From Sandaracinaceae bacterium (GTDB taxonomy: Bacteria > Myxococcota_A > Polyangia > Polyangiales > Sandaracinaceae), in the NCBI GenBank assembly GCA_019637095.1, contig JAHBWG010000024.1, positions 1 through 64,000 on the forward strand: a stretch of 64,000 nucleotides of DNA, written 5' to 3'. A program made the position numbers and the translations under genes. The notes beneath the pieces were generated by a model. It saw only the letters and a list, made by a program, of their open reading frames with translations, had not been told where the DNA came from and did no database searches. Below, one piece after another: positions 43,850-58,861 of the stretch (positions are counted from its first letter, which is position 1; each line of letters begins with the position of its first letter).

Positions 43850-44299
43850 GAGCACGCTGGCGACCGGCCCGTGGATGTACTCGTGCAGCAGCTGGTTCTC
43901 CGCCGCGAGATCGCGCGCGTTGACCTCGAGCAGATCGCTGCGCGCGATCACCCCGACCGTCTGGAAGCCGTCACAGACCGCGAGGTGAGTGACGTCGTGA
44001 TCGCGCATCGCGCGCAGCGCACCGTCGATGGTCTCGTCGATGTCGATGGTCAGCGGCGCGACCGTCATCACCTCGCCGGTCGCCGTCTCCGACGGGTCCC
44101 GCCCGCGCTGGACGACCCGCGTCAACACGTCGTGCTCGGTGAGCATCCCGACGAGCTCGTGACCATCGAACACGAGCGCCGAGGCGGCGTGCCGTTCGAC
44201 GATCTGGTGCACGGTCTCGAGCACGTCGAAGTGGACGTCGACCCTCACGGGCCGGTGGATGGTGCCCTCGCGGGCGAGCTCTCGGATTCGTCGCTGCAT
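43847..44299 (-). CDS. CBS-domain-pair protein
   Basis: 150 residues with two CBS domains (about 10-65 and 75-130): VDVHFDVLETVHQIVERHAASALVFDGHELVGMLTEHDVL and VAPLTIDIDETIDGALRAMRDHDVTHLAV-type halves, each ending in V(G/I)(M/V)I-type strand and (T/S)-(E/R)-x-D-L. CBS pairs bind adenine nucleotides or SAM and act as energy sensors. No fused effector. GGGGGAGG lies 5-6 nt before ATG, a strong ribosome-binding site. It follows the giant HAMP kinase on the same strand (119-bp gap), and its stop codon lies in the repeat array. Confidence 0.9.
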   Translation of the reverse strand: MQRRIRELAREGTIHRPVRVDVHFDVLETVHQIVERHAASALVFDGHELVGMLTEHDVLTRVVQRGRDPSETATGEVMTVAPLTIDIDETIDGALRAMRDHDVTHLAVCDGFQTVGVIARSDLLEVNARDLAAENQLLHEYIHGPVASVL

Positions 44300-44418
44300 G
44301 GTGGCCTCCCCCGAGGAGAAGCAGTGCAAGCGTCGCGCCTCGCGAGGTGCCGCACGGACGCGGCGGAGACGGGGCGCGAGCGATCGCAGTTCCTGCAGAC
44401 TCGGGCCGCGCGCGCGGC

Positions 44419-49433
<5,015 letters not shown>

Positions 49434-49437
<4 letters not shown>

Positions 49438-51230
49438 GACGAGGTCTCGGGGCTCGCGACGGTCGCGGCCAGCTCGCGCTCGAGCGCCAGGGCGCTCGCG
49501 GGCTTCACGAGGTGCGCGTCGAACGGGGAGGGCCCGTTCGCGGCCAACCGCGGGTCGTCGAAGCCCGTGAGCGCGACGAGGCGCGGCGAGCGGGCGCCGA
49601 GCGCCGTCCGCACGCGGCGGGCGACCTCGTACCCGTCGAGGCCCGGGAGCCCGAGGTCGAGGAACGCGAGCTGGGGAGGGTTGCTCACCATCTCGTCGAC
49701 GGCCGCGGTTCCGTCGTGCGACGCCCGCACGGCGTAGCCCCACTCGGCGAGCAACGCGCAGATGGCTTCGCAGACCTCCGCGTCGTCCTCGACCACGACG
49801 ACGTCGAGCGGCGGCGGAGGACGCGACGCGACGGGCTCCGCGGGCGCCGACCCGGGTGAGGGCTGCGCGTGGCGGTCGGCCACGACGAGCCGCACGAGGA
49901 ACTGCGCGCCCCTGCCCACCCCCTCGCTCCGCGCCTCGACTACTCCGCCATGGAGCTCGACGAGCTGCCTCACGAGGGTGAGCCCGAGGCCGAGCCCGCG
50001 CCCGCTGCGGCGCTCCTGCACGAAGCGGTCGAAGATTCGCTCGAGGAGCTCCGGAGAGATCCCGCAGCCGCGGTCGGCGACCTCGAGGACCGCGGTGTCG
50101 TCCTCGCGCCACCACCGGATCCAGATCGGCGATCCAGGCTCGGAGTAGCGGCACGCGTTGCCGATCAGGTTGGACAGCACCTGGGTCAGCCGGGCCGGAT
50201 CGGCGAACAGCGGGATCGGCTCGGCGGGCGGCTCGACGCTCAGCGCGACCCGTCGATCCGCGAGCATCGGCTGGCAGGTCTCGATCGCCCTCTCCACGAT
50301 GCGCTCGAGCTCGAGCGGCTCGCGCTCCAGCCGGAGCTTGCCGCGCGTGATGCGCGAGACGTCGAGCAGGTCGTCGATCATCCGGGTGAGGTGCTCCACC
50401 TGTCGCAGGATGGCGGTGCGCGATCCGTCGATCCGCGGGTCCTCCGATCGCAGCCGGAGCACCTCGAGGTGGCTCACCACCGAGGCGAGCGGGTTGCGCA
50501 GCTCGTGCGCGAGCATCGCGAGGAAGTCGTCTTTACGGCGAGCGTCGTCCTCGAGGTGCGAGACCTGGGCGCGGAGCGCCGCCGCCTCCCACGCGCGGCG
50601 CTCCTCGGCGAGCTGGCGGGCCGCCTCGGCCCGCTCGAGGCGCCTGAGCTCCTCCGCCTGCCGCGCGACCGTCGCCGTCCGCTCGCGCAGGGTGACGAAG
50701 ACCTCGACCTTGGCCTGGAGGACCTCCGGGACGATCGGCTTGAAGAGGTAGTCGACGGCGCCGAGCTCGTAACCCCGGCGCATCTCGAGCTCCGTGTCCC
50801 GGTACGCGGTCATGAAGATGATGGGGATGTGCCGGGTGCGCAGGCGCTCGCGGATCATCCGCGCCGTCTCGAACCCATCGGGCGAGGGCATCCGCACGTC
50901 GAGGAGGATCACCGCGAAGTCCTCGACGAGGAGGTGGCGCAGCGCCTCGTCGCCCGACCGCGCGACGACGAGTCGATCGGCGCGCGCGCCGAGGGCGGCC
51001 TCGATCGCGAGGAGGTTCGCGAGGTCGTCGTCGACCGCGAGGATCCGCACGACGTCGCCCCAAGCGGTCGCGCCCGGGTCGAAGGCGCCGGCGGGGAGCG
51101 GGAAGTGCCGATCGGTGTCCGAGCTCGACGTCGTCGTCACGCGTTCGCGTGCTTGCACGGGTCGAGCCCGGTCCGCTCGGGTCGTGGCCGCACGGGGCGC
51201 ATCACGCGACGTGCGCACGGATTTCCCCAC
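49434..51230 (-). CDS. Hybrid histidine kinase, receiver-HisKA-HATPase-receiver
   Basis: 598 residues from GTG 51230; a GTG at 51140 would give 568 residues and neither has a ribosome-binding site. Receiver 1 (about 60-180: [31 protein letters not shown]), coiled linker, HisKA with [10 protein letters not shown] (about 238), HATPase ([25 protein letters not shown]), receiver 2 (about 475-595: [28 protein letters not shown]). Input by phosphotransfer through receiver 1 is likely. Its stop overlaps the start of the HAMP kinase (GTGA). Confidence 0.92.
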
Positions 51231-51291
51231 GCCTGCCGCTCGCGGCCGCGGCTCCGCAAACTCTGCGCGCTCGCTCCGAGGGGCGCCGAGC

Positions 51292-52866
51292 TCAGGCGAA
51301 GTCCTCGGGGAGGATCGTCGCGAGGTTGCGCTCCACGATCGCGGAGATCGTCCACGCCGGGTTGGCGGTCGGGGTGATCCCGGGCATCAGCGCGCCGTCT
51401 TGCACGTACAGGCCGGGGTAGCCGTCGACGCGGCCGAACGCGTCGGTCGCGCGCCCGATCACGACGCCCCCGAGCGGGTGGAACGTCGAGTTGCGCGTGC
51501 GGCCGATCAGCGGCGCGTTCACGCCCGCCGTCGCGGCGTTGAGCCGCGCGCCGACCGCCTCGGACGCGGCGATCCCGCTCGCGCCGTTGGCGGGATCCCA
51601 GCGCAGCTCGGTGCGCGCCGCGGCGGCGTTCCACGAGAGGCTCCCCGTCCCGTCGTTGAGCGACGAGGACGGCAAGATCATGCAGCCGCAGTCGTAGCCG
51701 AACGCCGCCGCGCCGTGCTCGATCGTGCAGGGGGCGATCGGGTTGTCGAGGTCGCGGATCACCGCGGTCGGCGGGCCGCCCTGGTTGGCGGGCACCGAGA
51801 CGCCGAGCGAGCTGCGCATGAAGATGTGCTGCCCGTTGTGACCCCACCCTTCACCGACCTCCGAGGAGAGCCGCGGCATCGCGCCGCGCGCGCGCGCCTC
51901 GACGAGCAGGCGCGTCGAGTGGATCGAGCCCGCGCACAAGAACAGGGCGGGCGCGCGGTAGCGCGGCGTCGCGAGCACCTCGCCGCGCTCGTCGATGACG
52001 TCGGCCTCGACGAGGTAGCCGCCCGCGGGGTCGGGCGCGATGGCGCGCACCTGGTGGAGCGGCCGCACCTCGCACAGGCCCGTCGCCTCGGCGGCGGCGA
52101 GGTAGGTGCGGTCCGCCTGCACCTTGGAGCCGTTGTTGACGCCGTAGACGTAGTCGCCCGCGACGTTCTCCGCGGGGAGCTCGCCCGTGAGCTCGCGCCG
52201 GACGATGTCCCAGTCGATCGCGAGGTAGTTGAGCTCGGTCGGCAGGCCCGCGAGCTCCGCGTGCTGGAGGAACAGGCGCGTCGCCGCGTACGCGTCGTGC
52301 GCCAGCACGTCCTCGGGCACGTGCGCGACCGGCATCATCGCCGCGACGCGCGGGTACCAGGTCTCGAGCATCGCGCCGTAGTCGAGCTCGCGCGGGAACG
52401 CCGCCTCGAAGAGGTCGCGCGGCGGCTGCACCATCATCCCCGCGTACACGAGCGAGCCGCCGCCGACGCCGGCGCCGATGATCGCGGAGATGTGATCTCC
52501 GTCGAACTGCTCGACCACGCCCGCGTAGCGCCGGATGCGGCTCGAGATGCCGATGTGGGTCTGGGTGCTGAACCACGCGGCGCGCTCGTCCGGCGCGCGC
52601 AGCGAGCAGAACGTGTCGCGCTCCGGCGTGATCACCCAGCGCCGGCCTCGCTCGAGCACGGTCGAGGCGATGCCCGCCGCGGCGAGGCGATGCGCCGTGA
52701 TCGAGCCGCCGAAGCCGGAGCCGACGATCAAGGGGTGGTCGAGCTCGACCGGCGCCGACGCGGGCGGGCCGTCGTCGCAGCCGACGAGCGCGGCGCCCGC
52801 GACCCCGAGCGCCGTCGTCTCGAGGAAGCTCCGCCGTCCGAACCGATGCAGCCACGGGATCCGCAT
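51292..52866 (-). CDS. Tat-exported lipoprotein GMC oxidoreductase
   Basis: 524 residues from ATG 52866 (GTG 52875 also possible). N-terminal GRRSFLET twin-arginine motif and lipobox VGCDD (Asp at +2) predict Tat export and lipidation. The GMC fold follows: FAD-binding LIVGSGFGGSITAHRLA, GAGVGGGSLVYAGM, and the C-terminal FHPLGG...GLYVQDGALMPG...NPAWTISAIVERN. The catalytic His is in NSTFHPLGG. Cholesterol-oxidase-like enzymes are the closest in arrangement, but substrate is unknown. The folded flavoprotein explains Tat use. TldD shares the same GRRSFLET start. Confidence 0.9.
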   Translation of the reverse strand: MRIPWLHRFGRRSFLETTALGVAGAALVGCDDGPPASAPVELDHPLIVGSGFGGSITAHRLAAAGIASTVLERGRRWVITPERDTFCSLRAPDERAAWFSTQTHIGISSRIRRYAGVVEQFDGDHISAIIGAGVGGGSLVYAGMMVQPPRDLFEAAFPRELDYGAMLETWYPRVAAMMPVAHVPEDVLAHDAYAATRLFLQHAELAGLPTELNYLAIDWDIVRRELTGELPAENVAGDYVYGVNNGSKVQADRTYLAAAEATGLCEVRPLHQVRAIAPDPAGGYLVEADVIDERGEVLATPRYRAPALFLCAGSIHSTRLLVEARARGAMPRLSSEVGEGWGHNGQHIFMRSSLGVSVPANQGGPPTAVIRDLDNPIAPCTIEHGAAAFGYDCGCMILPSSSLNDGTGSLSWNAAAARTELRWDPANGASGIAASEAVGARLNAATAGVNAPLIGRTRNSTFHPLGGVVIGRATDAFGRVDGYPGLYVQDGALMPGITPTANPAWTISAIVERNLATILPEDFA

Positions 52867-52938
52867 GGCGCACACCTAACCCCCGATGAACACAGTTCAC
52901 CCCTCGCCAGGGATAACCCGACATGCGCGGCGATTCCG

Positions 52939-52967
52939 CTGACAACGGTCAACCGGTGGGGCATGCT
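52939..52967 (+). promoter_or_regulatory. Possible promoter of the small Cys-rich lipoprotein
   Basis: CTGACA (52939-52944), 17-bp spacer, CATGCT (52962-52967). The -35 matches well, the -10 poorly. Transcription would start about 27 nt before ATG 53002. Confidence 0.35.
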
Positions 52968-53001
52968 CGGGCCCGACCCAGAAGAAAAGGGGAGAAACAC
53001 C

Positions 53002-53367
53002 ATGACCCGCTCGCACTTCGGCAAGCTCATCAAGATCCTGGCCGCCTGGTCCGTCCTCGCGCTCATCGTCGCGTGCAACCTGGACCTCGGCGACACCGCG
53101 TCCTCCGATCCGGTCCCCGTGCCCTCGGAGCCGGTGGCCGAGCCGGTGGCCGAGCCCAGCGGCGGCGGCGGAGGCGGCTCCTGCTCGCGCATCGCGGCGT
53201 GCTGTCGGGCGTACATCGACGCGATGGGCGGCACGGTGCCGACGAGCACCTGCGACGCCTACAACAACGTCGTCGGCATGCAGGACTCCCTCTGCGACCA
53301 GACCATGGCCGGCTACCGCGCCGGTCTGCAGGCGATGAACAAGACCGTCCCCGCCGACTGCAACTGA
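53002..53367 (+). CDS. Small Cys-rich lipoprotein
   Basis: 121 residues from ATG 53002 with GGGGAG 8 nt upstream. The signal is hydrophobic with lipobox LIVACN; a Pro-Val-Pro/Glu linker and a Gly run lead to an 60-residue domain with six Cys (CSRIAACC, TCDAY, LCDQ, ADCN), presumably three disulfides. I recognise no family. It is bracketed by a promoter-like sequence and a short hairpin, so it is probably transcribed alone and abundantly expressed; that is inferred. Confidence 0.8.
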   Translation: MTRSHFGKLIKILAAWSVLALIVACNLDLGDTASSDPVPVPSEPVAEPVAEPSGGGGGGSCSRIAACCRAYIDAMGGTVPTSTCDAYNNVVGMQDSLCDQTMAGYRAGLQAMNKTVPADCN

Positions 53368-53382
53368 GCTCCTGAGGAGCTC
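53366..53382 (+). terminator. Short hairpin after the small lipoprotein gene
   Basis: GAGCTCC (53366-53372) and GGAGCTC (53376-53382), perfect 7-bp stem with a TGA loop, overlapping the stop codon. No U-rich tail follows, so termination is doubtful. Confidence 0.35.
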
Positions 53383-53445
53383 GCGGGGGCGCCGCCGCAG
53401 GGCTTGCGAATCGACCGAAACGGCCACATACCACGGCGCACTCCC

Positions 53446-56010
53446 GTGGGTCGGACGGACGCGGTATGGATCGCTCTCGCCCTCGTGGTGACCTCGGCGG
53501 TGCCGGTGGCGCGCGCGCAGGAGGGCCCGGTGCTCACGCCGCCCGAGCTCGTCGAGGGGGTGCGCCCCGAGGTCGAGCCGGGCTGGCTCGCGCCGGGTGA
53601 GCGGGTCGAGGTCGTCCTGCTCCTGCGCATCGGGACGGACGGGCGCGTCGAGGAGGCCGAGGTCGCGGGCGGCGCTGGCGAGCCCTTCGACGCGGCGGCG
53701 CTCGAGGCGGCCCGCGCGCTCGTCTTCCGCCCCGCGACGCGCGACGGCGCTCCCATCGTCGCGCGCATCCGCTTCGCGATCGCGTTCGAAGGTCCGGCGC
53801 CTCCGCCCGAGCCGCCGCCGCCGCCGCGCGGCGGCGTGCTCGAGGGGCGCGTCGAGGGCGCGGGCGGGGCGCCGATCGCGGGGGCCGCGATCGTCGTGAC
53901 GGGCGACGCCGACCCGATCGACGCGACGAGCGACGCGGCCGGCCGGTTCCGGCTCGAGCTGCCGCCCGGGGAGTACGCCCTCGAGGTCGACGCGCCGGGC
54001 CACGTCGCGCGCGCCGAGACGGTCGAGGTGATCGCGGGGGAGGCCGTCACCCTCACCCTCGGGCTCGAGGCGGTGCCCGCCGAGGTCGAGGACGACGGGG
54101 AGGAGCTCGGCGTCACCGCGGTGATCGAGCGGCCGCGCCGCGAGGTCACCCGCCGCACGCTCGAGGGCGAGATCCTCACCCAGACCGCGGGGACGCGCGG
54201 CGACGCGCTGCGCGTCATCGAGCTGTTGCCCGGGGTGGCGCGGCCGCCCTTCGGTTCCGGCCAGATCGTCATCCGCGGCGCCGCGCCGGGCGACAGCGAG
54301 GTCTTCCTCAACGGCGTCTCGGTGCCGCTCCTCTACCACTTCGGCGGCCTCACGAGCTTCTACAACTCGCGCCTGCTCGAGCGCGTCGACTTCTACCCCG
54401 GCAACTTCTCCGTGCGCTACGGCCGCCGCATCGGCGGCGTCATCGAGGTCGAGCCGCGCGATCCCTCGAGCCGCGACTTCCGCGGCGTCCTCGACATCAA
54501 CCTCATCGACGCCTCGCTCCTCATCGAGATCCCCATCGGCGACAACGCCGGGATCGCCCTCGCCGCGCGCCGCTCATACATCGACTTCTTCCTCAACGAC
54601 GTGCTCCCGGCGGGGACGCTCAGCCTCACGGCGGCGCCGGTCTACTACGACTACCAGCTCGTCTTCGCGTGGCGCCCGACGCGCGAGGACCGGCTGCGCC
54701 TCTTCGTCTACGGCAGCAGCGACGAGTTCCGGACCGCGTTCGACTCGGACGGCTTCGAGCGCCCCTTCTCGCTCGACCTCGCGACGCAGTTCCACCGCGT
54801 GCAGGCGGACTGGCGGCACGAGTACGACGACACGCTCACGCAGGAGATCACCCTCGCCGGCGGCTGGACGGGCCTCGTGATCGGCGTCGGCGACGTGTTC
54901 GGGCTCGACGCGGAGTTCGTGCCGCTGACGATGCGCGCGGAGTGGCGCCTGAAGCTCCACGAGGACGTGCAGGTGCGCTGGGGCCTCGACTGGACGTACA
55001 CGCCGACCACGCTCGCGTTCCGCGCGGCGGGCTCGCCGACCCAAGGGGAAGGCGCGCCCTCGAGCGGCGGGACCGGCGCGCGCTCGGCGGCGGCGTTCGA
55101 GGGCGCGGCGTACCGGCCCGGCCTCTACCTCGAGTACACGCTGCGCCCGGTGCGCCCGCTGACGCTCGTGCTCGGCGCGCGCGTCGACTATTACCGCGAC
55201 ATCGGCGAGTGGTCCTTCGACCCGCGCGCGAGCGCGCGCCTCGCGCTCGACGAGCAGTGGACGATCAAGGCCGGGCTCGGGATCTTCAGCCAACCGCCGG
55301 AGTTCCAGCAGTCGGCGCCCGGCGTCGGCAACCCGGACCTCGGCGTGACCACGAGCGTGCACGCGAGCGCGGGCGTCGAGCTGCGCCTCGACCAGACGTG
55401 GCGTTTCGACGTGGAGGGCTACTACAAGCACATCTTCGATCGCGTCACCGGCACCGCGGGCGGCGTGCCCCCGTTCTACGTCAACGAGGGGCTCGGCCGC
55501 ATCTACGGCCTCGAGCTCAGCGCGCGCATCCAGGCGACGCCCGGCTTCCCCCTCGTCGGGATCCTCAGCTACACGCTCAGCCGCAGCGAGCGGCTCGACC
55601 GCGACGGCGAGTGGCGGCTGTTCGACTTCGACCAGACCCACATCCTGACGACGGCGCTCGTCTGGCGGATCGGCGACGGCTGGGAAGCGGGCGCCGCGTT
55701 CCGGCTGATCAGCGGCAACCCCTATACCGCGGTCGTCGGCTCGATCTACGACGTGGGCGCGGACCGCTACCGGCCGATCTACGGGCCCATCAACGGCGAG
55801 CGCAACCCGTTCTTCACCCGCCTCGACCTGCGCATCGAGAAGATGTTCGTGATCGAGAACGTGTTCCGCCTCGCGATCTACCTCGACGTGCAGAACGTCT
55901 ACAACGCGGAGAACCGCGAGGCGATCACCTACAGCTACGACTACCGCAGCAGCGCCGACGTGCTCGGTCTGCCGATCTTGCCCTCGCTCGGCATCCGGGG
56001 GGAGCTGTGA
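53446..56010 (+). CDS. TonB-dependent receptor with N-terminal TonB-C-like and carboxypeptidase-regulatory-like domains
   Basis: 854 residues from GTG 53446 (a TTG at 53404 is possible). Signal peptide (SAVPVARAQ); a TonB-C-like domain about 25-115 (ERVEVVLLLRIGTDGRVEEAEVAGG...ALEAARALVFRPA); a beta-sandwich carboxypeptidase-regulatory-like repeat (LEGRVEGAGGAPIAGAAIVV); a plug domain (LLPGVARPPFGSGQIVIRGAAPGDSEVFLNGV); then a porin-like beta-barrel to the C-terminus. A TonB-C domain inside the receptor is unusual and might self-energise or compete for TonB partners. Substrate unknown. It is coupled to a lipoprotein gene by GTGA, a SusCD-like arrangement. Confidence 0.88.
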   Translation: MGRTDAVWIALALVVTSAVPVARAQEGPVLTPPELVEGVRPEVEPGWLAPGERVEVVLLLRIGTDGRVEEAEVAGGAGEPFDAAALEAARALVFRPATRDGAPIVARIRFAIAFEGPAPPPEPPPPPRGGVLEGRVEGAGGAPIAGAAIVVTGDADPIDATSDAAGRFRLELPPGEYALEVDAPGHVARAETVEVIAGEAVTLTLGLEAVPAEVEDDGEELGVTAVIERPRREVTRRTLEGEILTQTAGTRGDALRVIELLPGVARPPFGSGQIVIRGAAPGDSEVFLNGVSVPLLYHFGGLTSFYNSRLLERVDFYPGNFSVRYGRRIGGVIEVEPRDPSSRDFRGVLDINLIDASLLIEIPIGDNAGIALAARRSYIDFFLNDVLPAGTLSLTAAPVYYDYQLVFAWRPTREDRLRLFVYGSSDEFRTAFDSDGFERPFSLDLATQFHRVQADWRHEYDDTLTQEITLAGGWTGLVIGVGDVFGLDAEFVPLTMRAEWRLKLHEDVQVRWGLDWTYTPTTLAFRAAGSPTQGEGAPSSGGTGARSAAAFEGAAYRPGLYLEYTLRPVRPLTLVLGARVDYYRDIGEWSFDPRASARLALDEQWTIKAGLGIFSQPPEFQQSAPGVGNPDLGVTTSVHASAGVELRLDQTWRFDVEGYYKHIFDRVTGTAGGVPPFYVNEGLGRIYGLELSARIQATPGFPLVGILSYTLSRSERLDRDGEWRLFDFDQTHILTTALVWRIGDGWEAGAAFRLISGNPYTAVVGSIYDVGADRYRPIYGPINGERNPFFTRLDLRIEKMFVIENVFRLAIYLDVQNVYNAENREAITYSYDYRSSADVLGLPILPSLGIRGEL

Positions 56011-56957
56011 AGCGCAAGCTCGTTCTCTCGCTCCTCTTGCTCGGGCTCCCCGCCTGCGGCGACATGCTGCCGAACGGCGCGACGCTCGAGCGGCCCCGGG
56101 TGCTCGGCGCGCGGCTCGAGGTGGAGGGCGATCCGGGCCGCGCGTGGCCGGCGCCCGGCGAGACGGCGACGTTGCGCTGGCTCGTCGCCGCCCCCGAGCC
56201 CGCGCCCGCGTGGACCGGCGCGATCACCGCGTGCATCGCGCGCCCGAACCAGACGGGGCTGCCGTCCTGCGCGGGCGAGCCGTTCGCCACCGCGGTGACC
56301 GGCGCGCCGAGCCTCGAGCCCGTGCTCTCGTTCGCGCTGCCCGCCGCGGAGGCGTTCGAGGGGACGACGGGCGAGCTCCTCGTCGCCGGGATCCTCTGCG
56401 CGGGCGGCGCGCTCGGGCCGGACGGCTGCAGCGCCGACGCGCTCGACCGCGAGACGGTGATCCTCTCGCTGTCGACGGACCGCGGCGCGCAGCCTGCCAA
56501 CCGGCACCCGCGGCTCGACGACGAAGAGGCGTTCTACGACGAGCGCCCGTGGGCGCCGCCGCCGAGCGAGCTCCCGCGGGCGGGCTGCGCGAGCGCGGCC
56601 GACGTCGACGCGTTCCCGCGCGTCCCGTGGCGCGACGAGGACGACGCGCCGACCCTGCGCATCACCACCTCGCCCGACGATCGCGAGGCGTACCTCGAGC
56701 TCGTCTTCGGCGAGATGCCCACGCTCGTCGAGTCGCGCGAGGAGCTCACGATGACGCACGTCGTCGGCGCCGGTCGCCTCGCCCGCGCGCGCACGGTGAT
56801 CCTCGACGACGCGCGCCGCGACGCCGAGATCCGCTGGGTCCACCCGCCCGTCGAGGACGTCCCGGCGGACGGGCTCACGGTGGAGCTCCTCGTCGTCGCG
56901 CGCGACGGCCGCGGCGGCACCGACTGGACGCGCCGCGCCCTCTGCCTCGTCCCCTGA
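56007..56957 (+). CDS. Surface lipoprotein coupled to the TonB-dependent receptor
   Basis: 316 residues from GTG 56007 overlapping the receptor stop as GTGA. Lipobox LLGLPACG (Cys 17). The body seems to be two beta-rich Ig-like segments (RWLVAAPEPAP, LFGEMPTLVE), a middle with scattered Cys, and a C-terminal strand pattern (LTVELLVVARDGRG). No SusD-like signature is clear. The coupling suggests a receptor-associated substrate-binding lipoprotein; that is inferred from position. Its stop is followed within 20 bp by repeat copy E. Confidence 0.78.
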   Translation: MKRKLVLSLLLLGLPACGDMLPNGATLERPRVLGARLEVEGDPGRAWPAPGETATLRWLVAAPEPAPAWTGAITACIARPNQTGLPSCAGEPFATAVTGAPSLEPVLSFALPAAEAFEGTTGELLVAGILCAGGALGPDGCSADALDRETVILSLSTDRGAQPANRHPRLDDEEAFYDERPWAPPPSELPRAGCASAADVDAFPRVPWRDEDDAPTLRITTSPDDREAYLELVFGEMPTLVESREELTMTHVVGAGRLARARTVILDDARRDAEIRWVHPPVEDVPADGLTVELLVVARDGRGGTDWTRRALCLVP

Positions 56958-56976
56958 CGCGCCGTCGAAAGCCCAC

Positions 56977-57161
56977 GGTGCCGACGGCGCCGTTCGAGGC
57001 CAGGCCATCGCGTCGCGATGGCCGTTGGCCGAGGGGGCCCCATCGCCCCATCGCCCCGCGATGGGGTCGAACGCGGCCCCGCCGCGTTCGCCTTGGGTGG
57101 GGGGCCCCATGCGGCGTTGCCGCACGGGGGGAGGGGCTGGAACAGCCCCTCCGCAGACTCA
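56977..57161. repeat. Mosaic palindromic repeat, copy E
   Basis: Module order matches copy C: CCGACGGCGCCGTTCGAGGCCAGGCC, CCATCGC-GTC-GCGATGG (loop base change against other copies), GGCCGTTGGCCGAGG, CCCCATCGCCCC twice, GCGATGGGG, GAACGCGGC-CCC-GCCGCGTTC, CCATGCGG-type stem, and GGAGGGGCTGGAACAGCCCCTCC (57130-57152). The edge CGCAGACTCA contains the complement of the purK stop (57159-57161). It lies between converging genes. Confidence 0.9.
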
Positions 57162-58235
57162 GAGCTGCTCGACGCGCGCGTCGAGCGTCGCCGCGTCGGG
57201 AGCGGTCACCGTGACGTGGCCGAGCTTGCGGCCGGGGCGCGGCGCCTTGCCGTAGAGGTGCAGGTGCGCGCCCGGCACCGCCTGGATCGCGAGCGGGTCG
57301 GGCGCGTCGCCGATCAGGTTGATCATCGCGCTCTGTCCGCGCGCGGCGCACGAGCCGAGCGGCGCGCCGAGGATCGCGCGCAGGTGGTTCTCGAACTGGC
57401 TCGTCTCGGCGCCCTCGATCGTCCAGTGCCCGCTGTTGTGGACGCGCGGCGCGATCTCGTTGGCGAGCAGCTCCGTGCCGTCGTCGAACAGCTCGAGCGC
57501 GAGGACGCCGACGTAGTCGAGCGACTCGAGGAGCGCGCGCGCGTAGCCCTCGGCGCGCGCCTGCAGCGCGGCAGGGACGTCCGCCGCGGGCGCCCGGGTG
57601 AAGCGCAAGATGCCGCCTTCGTGTCGGTTCTCGACGAGCGGGTAGAAGGCGACCTCGCCGTCGAGCCCGCGCACCGCGACGATGCTGAGCTCGCGGCGGA
57701 ACGCGACGAAGCCCTCGTAGAGGAGCGGCACCGCGCCGAGCCCGGTGAAGGCGCCCTCGACGTCGCGCCTCGATTGCAAGACACGTTGCCCTTTGCCGTC
57801 GTAGCCCAGGCGGCGGGTCTTGAGCACGCCGGGCAGGCCGATGTCCCGCACCGCGGCCTCGAGCTCCGCGGCCGACTCCACCGACGCGAACGGCGCGGTC
57901 GGGATCCCGAGCTCGCGGAACCGCGCCTTCTCGTTGAGCCGGTCCGAGGCGACGACGAGCGCCTCGCCGCCCGGGCGCACCGGGACGCGCGGGGACAGCG
58001 TGGCGACGGCGGCGGCCGGCACGTTCTCGAACTCGTAGGTGACGACCTCGACGCGCGCCGCGAGCGCCGCGAGCGCGCGCGGGTCGTCGTAGTCAGCGAC
58101 GATCGTCTCGGCGACCGCGGCCGCCGGCGCGTCGCGCTCGGGGGTCAGCACCACGAACGAGTGACCGAGCGGGTGGCCTGCGAGCGCGAGCATGCGCCCG
58201 AGCTGCCCGCCGCCGAGGATCCCGATCGCGCTCAC
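57159..58235 (-). CDS. purK: N5-carboxyaminoimidazole ribonucleotide synthase
   Basis: 358 residues from GTG 58235, overlapping the purE stop as GTGA. ATP-grasp enzyme: N-terminal [29 protein letters not shown] (glycine-rich ATP loop), [24 protein letters not shown] (metal and substrate site). It carboxylates AIR with ATP and bicarbonate in purine synthesis, feeding PurE. Length and order are typical. Its TGA coincides with the edge of repeat copy E. Confidence 0.96.
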   Translation of the reverse strand: MSAIGILGGGQLGRMLALAGHPLGHSFVVLTPERDAPAAAVAETIVADYDDPRALAALAARVEVVTYEFENVPAAAVATLSPRVPVRPGGEALVVASDRLNEKARFRELGIPTAPFASVESAAELEAAVRDIGLPGVLKTRRLGYDGKGQRVLQSRRDVEGAFTGLGAVPLLYEGFVAFRRELSIVAVRGLDGEVAFYPLVENRHEGGILRFTRAPAADVPAALQARAEGYARALLESLDYVGVLALELFDDGTELLANEIAPRVHNSGHWTIEGAETSQFENHLRAILGAPLGSCAARGQSAMINLIGDAPDPLAIQAVPGAHLHLYGKAPRPGRKLGHVTVTAPDAATLDARVEQL

Positions 58236-58726
58236 GGCGCGCTCGGGTCGGGGTGGCCGAGCACCTCTTCCGTCTGCGCCGCGCGGAACCGGCGGTACGC
58301 GTCGCGCAGCGCCGGGTGCTTCGCCCCGAGCATCGCACACGCGAGCAGGGCCGCGTTCTTCGCGCCGGCCGGGCCGATCGCGAGCGTGCCCACCGGGATG
58401 CCGCCCGGCATCTGCACGATGGACAGCAACGAGTCGAGCCCCTTGAGGGCGCGCGACTCGACCGGCACGCCGAGCACCGGCAGCTCCGTCTTGCTCGCGA
58501 GCATCCCGGGCAGGTGTGCGGCGCCACCCGCGCCCGCGATGATCACCTCGAGCCCGCGCGCCTCGGCGTTCGACGCGTACTCGAACAGCAGATCCGGCGT
58601 GCGGTGCGCGCTGACCACGCGCCGCTCGTGCGGCACGCCGAGCTGCGTGAGCATCTCGCACGCGTGCCGCATCGTCTCCCAGTCGGACTTGCTGCCCATC
58701 ACCACGCCCACGAGGGGACTCGTCAC
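58232..58726 (-). CDS. purE: N5-CAIR mutase
   Basis: 164 residues from GTG 58726 with AGGAG upstream. Class I Pur[14 protein letters not shown] (the substrate loop with catalytic region), VVSAHRTPD (catalytic His), [36 protein letters not shown]. It converts N5-CAIR to CAIR. It is first in the purE-purK unit and diverges from the DUF938 gene; the 135-bp region between contains no other gene. Confidence 0.96.
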   Translation of the reverse strand: MTSPLVGVVMGSKSDWETMRHACEMLTQLGVPHERRVVSAHRTPDLLFEYASNAEARGLEVIIAGAGGAAHLPGMLASKTELPVLGVPVESRALKGLDSLLSIVQMPGGIPVGTLAIGPAGAKNAALLACAMLGAKHPALRDAYRRFRAAQTEEVLGHPDPSAP

Positions 58727-58861
58727 GACGCGCTCCTCTCTCCTCGGCCAGCGCCGAGGGGCGCACATCCTAGCGATCCCCGCAGCCACCGCAAAGCCGG
58801 GACGCCACGTCGCCGCGAGGCGCGCCCGACGGCCCCGGATCCGTGGCACCCTGCGGAGGTC

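Noticed and set aside
51140-51230. Secure start for the receiver-HisKA-HATPase-receiver kinase
   Set aside because: GTG 51230 and GTG 51140 both lack a ribosome-binding site and a -10 box at the usual gap, so no decision is possible; the longer form is listed.
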